A DNA stretch of 64,000 bases from Bacteroidales bacterium (GTDB lineage: Bacteria > Bacteroidota > Bacteroidia > Bacteroidales > UBA10428): the NCBI GenBank assembly GCA_016938235.1, contig JAFGVA010000058.1:120585-184584 (forward strand), given 5' to 3'. Under the pieces are notes generated by a model. The model was not told the DNA's origin and ran no database searches. It saw nothing but the letters and a program-made list of their open reading frames with translations. Of the stretch, positions 8,038-16,940 are shown piece after piece. Within the stretch, counting starts at the first letter, position 1, and each line of letters opens with the position of its first letter. The translations under genes and the position numbers were made by a program.

Positions 8038-8988
8038 TTATCTCAGCAAATAATAGATATATCCGATATATCCAATAAGGAGCAGTGCAGATTCCCATCT
8101 GTCCAGTTTGTATTTTTTACCACTGAACATAAATACAAAAAGCAATATTGTTGACACTATCAAAATCAGAATGTCCAGGTTAAAAGAAATATTGTAATGA
8201 ATAGGTGAAATAATAGAGCTGACACCTAAAATCAAAAAGATATTAAAGATATTCGACCCGATAATATTCCCGATGGCTATGTCGCTTTTCTTTCGTGTAG
8301 CTGCTACAACCGATGTTACAAGTTCGGGCAGGGAAGTCCCGGCTGAGACAATTGTAATACCAATGAGTTTTTCACTGGCTCCAAAAAACTGGGCAATTTT
8401 CACCGCATTATCAACAACCAATTGGCTACCTATCACAAGAGATGCCAGTCCAATCAGAATTAGAAATACTGACCACATAGGTTTAATCATCTTATAATCA
8501 ACATCAAGTGTTTCTTCTTTTTTTCTAAGATTAACAAAAATGTATAGCATGAACATCGTAAAAAACAACAATAGGATAAATCCATCCAACCTGTTGATTG
8601 ATAATTGATTTGTGTGATTAAATGTAAAATTTCCCAGAATTAATAAAACAAAAGCAGCCAATAATGAGAATGGAATTTCATTCCAAATGGTTTTAACCTG
8701 AACAACCAGTGGAAAGATAATACCCGACAAGCCAAGAATAAGCATAAGGTTGAAAAGGTTGCTCCCGACAATGTTGCCCATTGTTACATCGTTTAAACCT
8801 TTTAATGAGGATATTATGTTTACAACCAATTCGGGTGCCGATGTGCCAAATGCTACAATGGTTAAGCCTATTGCCAGCTCCGAAATTTTATAATGTTTTG
8901 CCAAAGAAACAGAGCCATTAACCAACCAGTCAGCACCCTTAATAAGTATCACAAAGCCTAAAACCAAAAGCAGAAATCCAGTTGTCAT
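8038..8988 (-). CDS. calcium/sodium antiporter, CaCA family (YrbG-like)
   Basis: A protein of 316 residues with about ten membrane helices and the two inverted alpha-repeats of the CaCA superfamily. Repeat 1 has G-T-S-A-P-E-L at 48-54 with G-N-I-V-G-S-N; repeat 2 has G-T-S-L-P-E-L at 217-223 with G-N-I-I-G-S-N. The Glu in each G-T-S-x-P-E is the cation ligand in the family. The product should move Ca2+ outward against Na+ or H+. It is first in a two-gene unit with the CPA2 antiporter. Confidence 0.9.
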   Translation of the reverse strand: MTTGFLLLVLGFVILIKGADWLVNGSVSLAKHYKISELAIGLTIVAFGTSAPELVVNIISSLKGLNDVTMGNIVGSNLFNLMLILGLSGIIFPLVVQVKTIWNEIPFSLLAAFVLLILGNFTFNHTNQLSINRLDGFILLLFFTMFMLYIFVNLRKKEETLDVDYKMIKPMWSVFLILIGLASLVIGSQLVVDNAVKIAQFFGASEKLIGITIVSAGTSLPELVTSVVAATRKKSDIAIGNIIGSNIFNIFLILGVSSIISPIHYNISFNLDILILIVSTILLFVFMFSGKKYKLDRWESALLLIGYIGYIYYLLR

Positions 8989-9213
8989 ATATTAAATTTC
9001 TATTTAGACGATTTAATAGAAAAGGGTAACCAAAAAAAGGGTTTATTCATCCGGAATTATCCAAAAAAAAATGTTCAATTTGTTACCGATGCATAAAAAT
9101 CCGTCATAATGTTACTAACCAAGAAAAATGAGAACAAACGAATAAAAGATACTTCTTTTAAAGTAAATCATAAACATAGAAAGACAGGAGTTTAATTTAT
9201 AAAAAACAAAACA

Positions 9214-9531
9214 ATGATTGCGGTGAAAACTACGGGAGACGGCTGTTATTTGGTTTCAATGAATGGAAATGTTGAAGATTTAGGACATAATGAATGCCAG
9301 ATGCTAATGGACGGGGTTATGTCCTTTTTAAGACCTCACAAAGATATTGCAATTAATCTTGAAGGTGTTAAAGCCATTGACGATAAAGGATTTTTTGTTT
9401 TAAGTGAATTAATGATGGTTGCCAAAAAATCAAGATGTTATATACAGTTCTTCAATATTGAACCAAATTTGTTGAACAAAATAGCCGGATTAACTCAAAA
9501 AATGAACTTCACACAAAGAGAAGTTGAATAG
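9214..9531 (+). CDS. STAS-domain-like protein
   Basis: A protein of 105 residues whose length and order of strands and helices fit an anti-anti-sigma/STAS fold: an N-terminal beta hairpin, the strand I-A-I-N-L-E-G-V followed by A-I-D-D-K-G-F-F-V-L, then a helix and C-I-Y-like strand. In SpoIIAA-type proteins the loop reads D-S-S-G, with a phosphorylated Ser. Here it is D-D-K-G, so regulation by serine phosphorylation looks impossible. No anti-sigma kinase or PP2C phosphatase lies nearby. The gene stands alone and ends at a shared terminator. The family call is by pattern only. Confidence 0.65.
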   Translation: MIAVKTTGDGCYLVSMNGNVEDLGHNECQMLMDGVMSFLRPHKDIAINLEGVKAIDDKGFFVLSELMMVAKKSRCYIQFFNIEPNLLNKIAGLTQKMNFTQREVE

Positions 9532-9631
9532 GTACAGGTTTATTTATAATCTCACACCTAAAATATTTACTTAAAAAGAAAACCTAAAAGTTGTTAAACA
9601 GCTAAAATAATATCACTTTGATGTGATTATT

Positions 9632-9688
9632 AAAAAATGAGGCCAGCCCCCTATTATTATTTTTGGCATGACCTCATTCAATTTTTTA
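9632..9688. terminator. bidirectional terminator between convergent genes
   Basis: Arms AATGAGG (9636-9642) and CCTCATT (9672-9678) with an inner GCCA/TGGC pair, an A-run on the left and a T-run on the right. It lies between the STAS gene (+) and the membrane protein ending at 9706 (-), and can serve both. Confidence 0.65.
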
Positions 9689-9705
9689 TTCCAATAAAAA
9701 AATCA

Positions 9706-10314
9706 TTAAAATGTATATTCTTTTTTACCGGGGCTCTTTTCTTTCCTCTCATTTGCAATTATGCTTTCCTTTTTGAGTGCTTTTTCAGCAAGAGTCTGAG
9801 ACTTTTTGTTTGCAGTTAATTCCAGGTTTGCACTGATTCTGGTATTAAGTATATCTAACCACTTTTGGGCCAACTGCAATTCGCCCGACAAAGTAAACTG
9901 ATCGTACTCAGAATTGTAAAATTCTAAACTAAGTTCAGGTTTACGGTTGTAAAAGGAAAAAAACAACTCAATGCGGTCTGTAACGTTTACCGACTCACCT
10001 TCATATTTAACCTTTCGTTCGGTTTTAGAAATCCTGCAACCTGAAATTTCGGATAAATTAATTACCTCCCGAATTTCTTTTTCCGGAAGCTTACGAATGA
10101 AGAATAAGCTGTTTGTTTCATTGTTATCTATGCCAATCAGGGTTTTGTCCCATGTATCGTAATCCGATATTTCCGAATTGTTTTCGTTGGCAAATTTTAT
10201 CAATGGCTCAACCTTTCTTTTCTTCTTGTTTTTTATCCATATAGCAATAAGAAATGCAATCGCAACGAAATCAAAAATCCAGAAGAATACAAACAATTTA
10301 TTTTGAATACCCAT
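9706..10314 (-). CDS. single-pass membrane protein of unknown function
   Basis: A protein of 202 residues if started at ATG 10314. The open frame reaches 10446, but the first 44 residues have no protein-like pattern, and M-G-I-Q-N-K-L-F leads straight into a membrane helix (F-V-F-F-W-I-F-D-F-V-A-I-A-F-L-I-A-I-W-I) followed by a basic stop-transfer stretch. The rest is a soluble domain of about 170 residues of strands and helices with no known motif. It lies 94 bp downstream of the secreted protein at 10409-10765 on the same strand. Confidence 0.6.
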   Translation of the reverse strand: MGIQNKLFVFFWIFDFVAIAFLIAIWIKNKKKRKVEPLIKFANENNSEISDYDTWDKTLIGIDNNETNSLFFIRKLPEKEIREVINLSEISGCRISKTERKVKYEGESVNVTDRIELFFSFYNRKPELSLEFYNSEYDQFTLSGELQLAQKWLDILNTRISANLELTANKKSQTLAEKALKKESIIANERKEKSPGKKEYTF

Positions 10315-10408
10315 AAATTTATTATTAACAATTAATAAATAAGATAATTGGTGAATTTTGAACTGACTATTCAGCCCAAAAAAACAACTGTTGAATAATA
10401 GAAACGGG

Positions 10409-10765
10409 CTACCAGAAATAATTAAACGGATGGATAATGTCTGCACCTACAAACCTTACTATATGGTTTTCGGTAAATAGCACATAATGGTTTACATTAA
10501 ACGATCTTTGTAATCCGGGTTTGGTCTCAGAATATCTATTGATTGATGAAGACTTATGATTTTTTGGAATTAACAATTGAAATGAATATTGCCAGTTTTC
10601 CAATTCTGCGGGATTATTGAAAAAACCTGAAAGACAACCGACATACTGAAAATCGGAAGCAGAATTCGCAATATAGTTATCCTTTAATGTTTCCTTTGCT
10701 TCAATCGTTTGATTATTAAAACAAAAAATTGAAACAAATAATAGTATATAAATAATCTGCTTCAT
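10409..10765 (-). CDS. small secreted protein of unknown function
   Basis: A protein of 118 residues. The signal peptide covers about the first 23 (M-K-Q-I-I-Y-I-L-L-F-V-S-I-F-C-F-N-N-Q-T...), probably cut before K-E-T-L. The mature part is short, aromatic-rich and has a single cysteine. I recognise no domain. It precedes the membrane protein at 9706-10314 and may share a transcript with it. Confidence 0.55.
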   Translation of the reverse strand: MKQIIYILLFVSIFCFNNQTIEAKETLKDNYIANSASDFQYVGCLSGFFNNPAELENWQYSFQLLIPKNHKSSSINRYSETKPGLQRSFNVNHYVLFTENHIVRFVGADIIHPFNYFW

Positions 10766-10985
10766 GATTAGATTTCTATTTTGACGAATTCAATTTCAAT
10801 AGTAACCTATTAGGAACAAAATAATTTTCTGTTTTTAAAAAAAAGGAGTTGGTATCCTGAAAAAGTATCCACATGGTTTGTAAGCTTTAAATGCAGAGAC
10901 ATGTTTTATTATTAGCCAAATAAAAAGAAATTAGTATCTTATATCAGATTTATTATATCATTACTAATTAAACATTTATCAAGTC

Positions 10986-11255
10986 ATGAACGACCAATCA
11001 ACACAAAGCAATGGCATTGGTACTGCCGGATTCATTTTAGCTTTAGTAACACTATTTTTTGGATGGATACCATTCTTAGGTTGGACAATATGGATTTTAG
11101 GATTAGTTTTCAGTGCAGTTGGAATTGCAAGAGCCAAGAGCGTAGGTAAAGGAATGGGTTTATCAGTTGCCGGATTAGTTATTAGTTTATTAGGTGTGAT
11201 TATGTTGATTTTTGTGGTAGGTGCAATTGCAACGGCTATAGGGTTTGCTCTATAG
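10986..11255 (+). CDS. small membrane protein, DUF4190-like
   Basis: A protein of 89 residues. The short polar N-terminus (N-D-Q-S-T-Q-S-N-G) is followed by the glycine-rich hairpin G-T-A-G-F-I-L-A-L-V-T-L-F-F-G, a tight turn, G-L-V-F-S-A-V-G-I-A-R-A and a final hydrophobic helix. This is the pattern of DUF4190, a family of two- to three-helix membrane proteins without assigned function. It stands alone and ends at a strong terminator (11282-11323). Confidence 0.7.
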   Translation: MNDQSTQSNGIGTAGFILALVTLFFGWIPFLGWTIWILGLVFSAVGIARAKSVGKGMGLSVAGLVISLLGVIMLIFVVGAIATAIGFAL

Positions 11256-11281
11256 GAACAGAAGCCTTCGCTAAATATTAT

Positions 11282-11323
11282 AAAACAGGTTCACTTTTAC
11301 CGGGAACCTGTTTATTTATTTTA
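11282..11323 (+). terminator. terminator after the DUF4190-like gene
   Basis: A perfect ten-pair stem (AAACAGGTTC 11283-11292 with GAACCTGTTT 11304-11313), an eleven-base loop and a T-rich tail. Confidence 0.85.
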
Positions 11324-11469
11324 AACAAAGAGTTGGCAAACATTTTACATCAGCCTGTTTGAAATAGATACTGATAAATCAAGATATGGTGTGAATAAGT
11401 TATAATAATAGATATTAATTTACGTTAGTTGTTAGTGCAAACCCAATTTTTTAAATAACAACCAATAAG

Positions 11470-13167
11470 ATGAAAAATCTATTAATGGTTTTTTTAATGT
11501 TAGTCTATTCAAAGGGATTCTGTCAGGTAATTGATACGTATCAAAAATATAAAGACTATCAAAACCAGAATTTAAACAAGATAATTGAGTTGCAGGAAAA
11601 AGAAAGTAAAACTGATACTGACAGGTATGCAATTATTGATTATTATGAGAAAAGTAGTGAAACACTTGAAAACCTTTTAGATCAAGATTCACCCCAAGCC
11701 TATGAAATTACTAAGGAATTATTAGATAATTACACGTATTGCATGCGTGCATATCCGGATAAGAAAGACTCGGTAAAAATTATCGAATATTATAATAAGG
11801 CTAAGGCATTAGGTTTATGCAAGCCGGAGTATATAGTATTCCGAGTTGAATTATCGAATTCTGATATTTTTCCTTATATCAAAAATGATTTTTGCTTCAA
11901 AAATGTATGGGACGGTAATTCTTTTTCAACACCGTTTAAAGAAGATATTTCTGACCAGGAAAAAACTGCAGGACTAGCATACTTATGGTCTGAAGCTAAA
12001 TATAATTTTGCCTATTTCGACCAGGTCCCAGATTTAAACTGGGATAGTCTCTATTTTTCTTTTATTCCTAAAGTCTTAGCAACTTCATCAACAAAGGAAT
12101 ATTACGACATCCTTAAAAAATTCTGTTCTAAACTTGAAGATAGCCATTCAGGTGTTTATTATCCTGACCAACTCAATATAGGTCGACCTCCATTAAGATG
12201 CAAGATGATAGAAAACAAGGTGTTTGTATCAAAAGTTTTAAATGATAGTCTTGCAAATATGGGCATAAAAACAGGGATGCAAGTTATTAAAATCAACAGT
12301 TTACCAGTAATGGATTATGCGGATAAATATGTAATCCCTTATATAAGTTCATCCACTAAACAGGACAAATTGGTACGCACCTACGAATATGAATTATTTG
12401 CAGGTAATAGAAACGAAATATTACAAATTGGTATGGTTGATAACAAAGGAAAATACCAAGAATATGAAATAAGCAGAAAACTAGCTTATAACTTATCATC
12501 TGAAAATGATAAAACCATTGACTTTAAATTGCTGGAAAATAATATTGGTTTTTTAGTAATTAACTCCTTTAGTGGGAATAAACCTGTAATAAAAGAATTT
12601 GATAAAGTTTTCAATCAAATATTGTCTACTGAAGGGTTAATCATCGACTTACGAAATAATGGGGGAGGCAATAGTGGTATTGGAGATTATATATTTAGTT
12701 GTTTTATTGATGAACCTGCAACTAAATGGGGGAGTTGGACTATAGATTACAGACCTTCAGAAAGAGTTTGGAGAGCAGGTATCCCCTCTTGGTATCAATA
12801 TGAAAAATCATTACTTGACCCAAATAAGAGTAAATACTATGAAAAACCTGTTGTTATATTAATAAATGCTAATACATTTTCTGCAGCTGAAGACTTTTGT
12901 GCTCTATTTGACATTAACAATCGTGCGGAAATAATTGGACAACCAACCGCTGGAAGTACTGGTCAGCCTTTATCATTCAATTTGCCAGGTGGCGGTTGGG
13001 CGAGGGTGTGCACCCTTCGAAGTTATTATCCAGATGGTAATGAGTTCGTAGGATATGGTATTCAGCCAGACATTTATATTAAGGAGACAATTTCAGATTT
13101 TCAGAATAGTAAAGATATTGTATTGCTTAAAGCTGAAGAGTATATGAAGAAAAAAATTAAAGAGTAG
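11470..13167 (+). CDS. S41-family C-terminal-processing-type peptidase
   Basis: A protein of 565 residues. A signal peptide covers about 1-18 (ending K-G-F-C-Q). The helical N-terminal domain extends to about 200, followed by a PDZ-like region near 245-285 and the S41 core from about 340. The core shows L-I-I-D-L-R-N-N-G-G-G near 392-400 and N-T-F-S-A-A-E-D with the likely nucleophile Ser471. Then come G-Q-P-T-A-G-S-T-G-Q-P and G-I-Q-P-D-I. The enzyme should cleave proteins in the periplasm or outside the cell. The gene stands alone between ACGTT motifs and is followed at once by a 132 bp inverted repeat, so it may be a captured mobile cassette. Confidence 0.88.
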   Translation: MKNLLMVFLMLVYSKGFCQVIDTYQKYKDYQNQNLNKIIELQEKESKTDTDRYAIIDYYEKSSETLENLLDQDSPQAYEITKELLDNYTYCMRAYPDKKDSVKIIEYYNKAKALGLCKPEYIVFRVELSNSDIFPYIKNDFCFKNVWDGNSFSTPFKEDISDQEKTAGLAYLWSEAKYNFAYFDQVPDLNWDSLYFSFIPKVLATSSTKEYYDILKKFCSKLEDSHSGVYYPDQLNIGRPPLRCKMIENKVFVSKVLNDSLANMGIKTGMQVIKINSLPVMDYADKYVIPYISSSTKQDKLVRTYEYELFAGNRNEILQIGMVDNKGKYQEYEISRKLAYNLSSENDKTIDFKLLENNIGFLVINSFSGNKPVIKEFDKVFNQILSTEGLIIDLRNNGGGNSGIGDYIFSCFIDEPATKWGSWTIDYRPSERVWRAGIPSWYQYEKSLLDPNKSKYYEKPVVILINANTFSAAEDFCALFDINNRAEIIGQPTAGSTGQPLSFNLPGGGWARVCTLRSYYPDGNEFVGYGIQPDIYIKETISDFQNSKDIVLLKAEEYMKKKIKE

Positions 13168-13170
13168 AAA

Positions 13171-13302
13171 AACGTGTGGCAATACACAATATAAAATAGT
13201 TGGGGTTCAGTGATTTGTGAGGGGTTAGTTCTCGCTTCAACATTCTTGTTGGTGAACAAGAACGCAGCCCAAAACCCCAACCATTTCATATTGCTAAACG
13301 TT
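13171..13302. repeat. 132 bp imperfect inverted repeat, attC-like layout
   Basis: The left arm starts AACGTGTGGCAATA and continues to AGTTGGGGTT (to about 13207). The right arm (about 13270-13302), read on the other strand, starts AACGTTTAGCAATA and continues to GGTTGGGGTT. The arms match except for a few substitutions and a seven-base insertion in the left arm. The centre holds a perfect hairpin (TTCTTGTT 13243-13250, loop GGTG, AACAAGAA 13255-13262). Long imperfect arms with unpaired bases and a variable centre are the layout of integron attC sites, though the canonical GTTRRRY cores are not present. Confidence 0.7.
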
Positions 13303-14792
13303 TAATGCACTCCCTTCATCATTCTGTTCAGAATGGGTGATAACAACAAGGCCAATACGCCAGCAGAAAAGGTTGAAAGCGTAAGGAATGCAAATAAATG
13401 CATATTGGGTAAATAGGTTTGAAGAATACTTTCAAGAACACCGGCAAGGTAATTGGCTGTGGCAATACTTGCAAACCAAATTCCCATCATGAGCGAAACA
13501 ATCTTTTGAGGAGCAAGTTTCGTAACCATAGAAAGTCCAATAGGTGATAAACAAAGTTCTCCCATGGTATGCATAAAGTAAACAATAAGTAACCACATGG
13601 GTGATATCAGGTTGTTATCGCCTGCCAGTTTGGCTGCATAATTCATAATTACAAAACCAATACTCATTAATAAAAGACCCATACCGAATTTTACGGGTGT
13701 TCGTGGTTCTTTTCCAATTACATTCAGGCGCAGCCATAAAGCTGCAAATAAGGAGGCGAATACTACAATATAAAGTGCAGAAACCGACTGAAACCAGGTA
13801 GCCGGGAACTCAAATGTTCCTATTGTTCGGTCAGTTTGTTGTTCAGCAAAAAGATTAAATGTTCCTCCGGCCTGCTCATAGCCCGACCAGAAAAAGATAT
13901 TAAAGAAGGCAAGAATGAAAATTACACTCAATCTGCTCCAGGCTTGTTTCCCTTTTGTATTTGCAGCAATCAAATAAAGAACAAAGCCTATACCTCCAAT
14001 TATCAGGATCCATTGTATAACTGATTTAGCTGTTTCCGGGAGGCTGCCCCAAAGTTTTAGAATTCCCCAGATCAATCCAACATTTGCAACAACATATATC
14101 ACAATGTCTAATCTGTCTTTGTTTGTCAGGTGATAAAAAGCCTCTCCTTCTTTTGGTTCTCTGCCGGGAGGCATTCCTGCCAGACCAAGTTTATCGCGTT
14201 GAGCATAGAACCAAATGGTGCTTATTACCATTCCTACACCTGCTGCTGAAAAACCCCAGCACCAATTAATTCCTTCTCCGAGTGAACCGGCAATTAGCGG
14301 GCCGATAAGGGCACCAACATTTATACCCATATAAAAAATGGTGAATGCAGCGTCTTTTCTTATATCGTTTTCAGAATAGAGGGCACCTACAATGGTAGAT
14401 ATATTAGCCTTAAAAAAACCGGTACCCACTATTATCAAGCCCAATCCATTGTTTCTAAAAAATTCTCTGACTTCTAATTCCCCAAATTGAGAAAAAGCCA
14501 TAAAAAACTGACCGATTGCCATTAAGAATGCGCCTATGAAAACGGCTTTTCTTTGACCCAGAAATTTATCGGCAAGAAAACCGCCAATAATAGGTGTCAT
14601 ATAAACTAATCCGGTAAAAATGGCGTATATCTTTAAAGCATCACCACGTTCCATACCAAAGCCACCACTTACAAGCTCGGCTGTTAGATAAAGAACCAGC
14701 AATGCTCTCATTCCATAATAGCTAAAACGTTCCCACATTTCTGTAAAGAACAATACCATTAATCCTTTAGGGTGTTTTATTGAAGAAGTCAT
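13302..14792 (-). CDS. POT/PTR2-family proton-dependent peptide transporter
   Basis: A protein of 496 residues, starting at ATG 14792 (M-T-S-S-I-K-H-P-K-G). The frame stays open to 14828, but those residues look like leader sequence. The family signature F-F-T-E-M-W-E-R-F-S-Y-Y-G-M-R-A-L-L lies at the first helix; the E-x-x-E-R-F element binds protons. G-F-L-A-D-K-F-L-G and some 12-14 membrane helices follow. It imports di- and tripeptides with H+. The stop codon lies exactly at the end of the inverted repeat that follows the S41 gene. Confidence 0.92.
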   Translation of the reverse strand: MTSSIKHPKGLMVLFFTEMWERFSYYGMRALLVLYLTAELVSGGFGMERGDALKIYAIFTGLVYMTPIIGGFLADKFLGQRKAVFIGAFLMAIGQFFMAFSQFGELEVREFFRNNGLGLIIVGTGFFKANISTIVGALYSENDIRKDAAFTIFYMGINVGALIGPLIAGSLGEGINWCWGFSAAGVGMVISTIWFYAQRDKLGLAGMPPGREPKEGEAFYHLTNKDRLDIVIYVVANVGLIWGILKLWGSLPETAKSVIQWILIIGGIGFVLYLIAANTKGKQAWSRLSVIFILAFFNIFFWSGYEQAGGTFNLFAEQQTDRTIGTFEFPATWFQSVSALYIVVFASLFAALWLRLNVIGKEPRTPVKFGMGLLLMSIGFVIMNYAAKLAGDNNLISPMWLLIVYFMHTMGELCLSPIGLSMVTKLAPQKIVSLMMGIWFASIATANYLAGVLESILQTYLPNMHLFAFLTLSTFSAGVLALLLSPILNRMMKGVH

Positions 14793-15004
14793 AAGTTTTA
14801 TTTTTATGATGTAATTACCAAGATACAAAGTTTTTTTATGGCAGTTCCTGTTTTAATAAGCCTTAATTAGAACTCTTTTGTAACTTAACCCATTAATAAA
14901 AATAACTTCAATGAAACCTTCCATGGTCAAAAACCATAAACAAGATTGAATATAATGGTACAACATGGAGGTTCCATCAGGCCATTTAATTAAATTTTAT
15001 ACTG

Positions 15005-15658
15005 ATGAAAAAAGCTTTGGTTTTTGGAGGTACCGGTTTAGTTGGTTCATGCTTATTGGAGGAATTGTCTGCTAATCCGGGCTATTCTGAAATAAAATCT
15101 TTCGTAAGAAAAATGAGTAATCAGGGATTACCTAAAGTTCAGGAATACCTGATTGATTTTGATAAACTTGAAGATTTCAAATCAGAATTTTCTGGTGATG
15201 AGGTGTTTATTTGCCTGGGGACAACCATAAAAAAGGCTGGTTCTGTAGCAAACATGGAAGTGATAGACAGGGATTATCCAAATCAAATTGCAAAGCTCTG
15301 TAAAGAAAACATGGTGAATAAACTTGCAATTGTTTCTTCAATAGGAGCCAAAAGTTCTTCAAAAAATTATTACTTGCGAATTAAAGGAGAAATGGAAAAC
15401 AGCATTCTCAATCTTGATTTTGCCCATACAGCAATTGTTCGTCCTTCAATACTTTTGGGCGATAGGAAAGAAAAGCGTTTTGGAGAAGCCGCAGGCAAAG
15501 TTTTTATACGTGTTTTCGGGATTCTTTTAGCAGGGAAACTCAAAAAATACAGGGCAATTCATGGGCGTACAGTTGCCAGGGCAATGATAAAGTTGCTTAC
15601 CGATGAAATACCCGGTAAGGTTTATGAATCAGACAGACTATATACTTTAGGCTCCTGA
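15005..15658 (+). CDS. NAD(P)-binding atypical SDR (HTATIP2/TIP30-like)
   Basis: A protein of 217 residues, the usual length for this group. The Rossmann dinucleotide motif is at the N-terminus (A-L-V-F-G-G-T-G-L-V-G-S), followed by C-L-G-T-T-I-K-K-A-G-S and I-V-S-S-I-G-A-K...Y-L-R-I-K-G-E-M-E, then I-V-R-P-S-I-L-L-G-D-R. These match the TIP30/oxidoreductase group of atypical short-chain dehydrogenases. The substrate is unknown. Its last 37 bp overlap the end of the convergent DUF116-type gene. Confidence 0.82.
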   Translation: MKKALVFGGTGLVGSCLLEELSANPGYSEIKSFVRKMSNQGLPKVQEYLIDFDKLEDFKSEFSGDEVFICLGTTIKKAGSVANMEVIDRDYPNQIAKLCKENMVNKLAIVSSIGAKSSSKNYYLRIKGEMENSILNLDFAHTAIVRPSILLGDRKEKRFGEAAGKVFIRVFGILLAGKLKKYRAIHGRTVARAMIKLLTDEIPGKVYESDRLYTLGS

Positions 15659-16773
15659 ACCGGCACAATTTGATTCAGCTGCTTTTCCGATATTGTTGTT
15701 GAAAAACCAATATCTGTCCAATGCTGGTTACAACCCGGCGCATTCAGAATCAAACATTTTGCACGTATATTGTTATTAAGCAGCATTAATCCGCCCGAAG
15801 TTAAACAACCGGCACAGGCAATACCAACAACAGCCTTGTGTTTTAGTTGATCTGTATTAGATGTAAAGCTTGACTGGTGTATGGCAATCATTACTTTTGT
15901 ATCTTCAGATTCTGTAATTGCTGCAAGTTTGGCAACATTACAGGCAGTATTACACCGGGTGCATTTTAAATACGAACCTTCTGGTTTAGCATTGCAATAA
16001 GCACCATTGTTTGCCCGCATACAACCCGGAGCCATCAAAATGGTTTTTTTGTTTGAATTAAACGATTTGTCGTGCATTTCATTCATCCATACGGCAGAAA
16101 CAAAATTGAGAAAATATTCCGGAGCTGACTTTGTAACCTGGAAATAATCTTCTCTGGTAACTTCGATTCGTTTTTTATGCCGGGTAAAAAACTCACCATT
16201 TATTATATACCCAAAGGTTTTGTTTGCAGAATCGGTGAAATGGGATGCAAACCTGATTATCTTATACATGTCGGCACTCACCCGTTCATCACTCAGTTTT
16301 TCAAAGATTGATATCCACTTATGTATCACCGGGAGTTCATACTTATATTCCTCCGTTGCATCAAGCCATTCTGCAAGTTTATTCAGTATTGTTACCGAAG
16401 GTTTAAACTGACTGTTGTCAATCATTAAATTATGGTGAACTAAGGTATCGTATTTTAATGAGTAGTAAACTTCCTTGAGTTTTTCGGGTATATTTTCGGT
16501 ACTCAGGTATTTTAATTCCTTTATTGCTTTTGAATTGCTGCACATCGCATTTACGATATGGCAATTCCACAATACACCAAGAAGGAGTAGCTCCAGTAAG
16601 GCCGATTTTTCGGCATTTTCGTTTTGAATCCCGTTGGATTTCAAAGACAAAGAGATAATCTCCTGTAATTCAACTTTTCCTTTTTCAGCTGTCAGGTTTG
16701 AAAACAATTCTAATTGGTGGTAGAATAACGACTCAATGTTTTTATCGATATGGTAGGGGACAGTGTTTTGCAT
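15622..16773 (-). CDS. cysteine-rich DUF116-type protein with helical N-terminal domain
   Basis: A protein of 383 residues. Residues 1 to about 225 are helical with no motif I know. From about 240 the pattern fits DUF116: I-L-M-A-P-G-C-M-R, then C-N-A-K, the cluster C-T-R-C-N-T-A-C, then V-V-G-I-A-C-A-G-C-L-T-S-G-G and A-P-G-C-N-Q-H-W. The spaced cysteines suggest a metal or Fe-S site. DUF116 has no settled function. The 3' end overlaps the convergent SDR gene by 37 bp, and no cofactor-biosynthesis gene is nearby. The DUF116 match is from memory of the family's pattern. Confidence 0.6.
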   Translation of the reverse strand: MQNTVPYHIDKNIESLFYHQLELFSNLTAEKGKVELQEIISLSLKSNGIQNENAEKSALLELLLLGVLWNCHIVNAMCSNSKAIKELKYLSTENIPEKLKEVYYSLKYDTLVHHNLMIDNSQFKPSVTILNKLAEWLDATEEYKYELPVIHKWISIFEKLSDERVSADMYKIIRFASHFTDSANKTFGYIINGEFFTRHKKRIEVTREDYFQVTKSAPEYFLNFVSAVWMNEMHDKSFNSNKKTILMAPGCMRANNGAYCNAKPEGSYLKCTRCNTACNVAKLAAITESEDTKVMIAIHQSSFTSNTDQLKHKAVVGIACAGCLTSGGLMLLNNNIRAKCLILNAPGCNQHWTDIGFSTTISEKQLNQIVPVQEPKVYSLSDS

Positions 16774-16940
16774 AATAATACTTCATGATTTCTAAGGTTT
16801 CTGAAGTAAAAATAGCCTGATATGTAATTCGGGGACAGTGAAAATCGGTAAATGCAAATAAAGTATCGGTAGACAAAAGAAAAATTTGTTTTTCTTATCG
16901 TTTTTCGCAGTTATGCTATATTTTCGCTAAAAGCGTTCAT

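Noticed and set aside
9637..9819. 60-residue plus-strand frame across the terminator
   Set aside because: It overlaps the bidirectional terminator and the 3' end of the membrane-protein gene. The sequence has no protein-like pattern.
13101..13289. 62-residue minus-strand frame over the inverted repeat
   Set aside because: It lies across the S41 3' end and the repeat arms; codons follow the repeat and not a protein.
13171..13302. Canonical integron attC site
   Set aside because: The expected RYYYAAC and GTTRRRY cores are absent and no integrase is present, so only a resemblance in layout is claimed.
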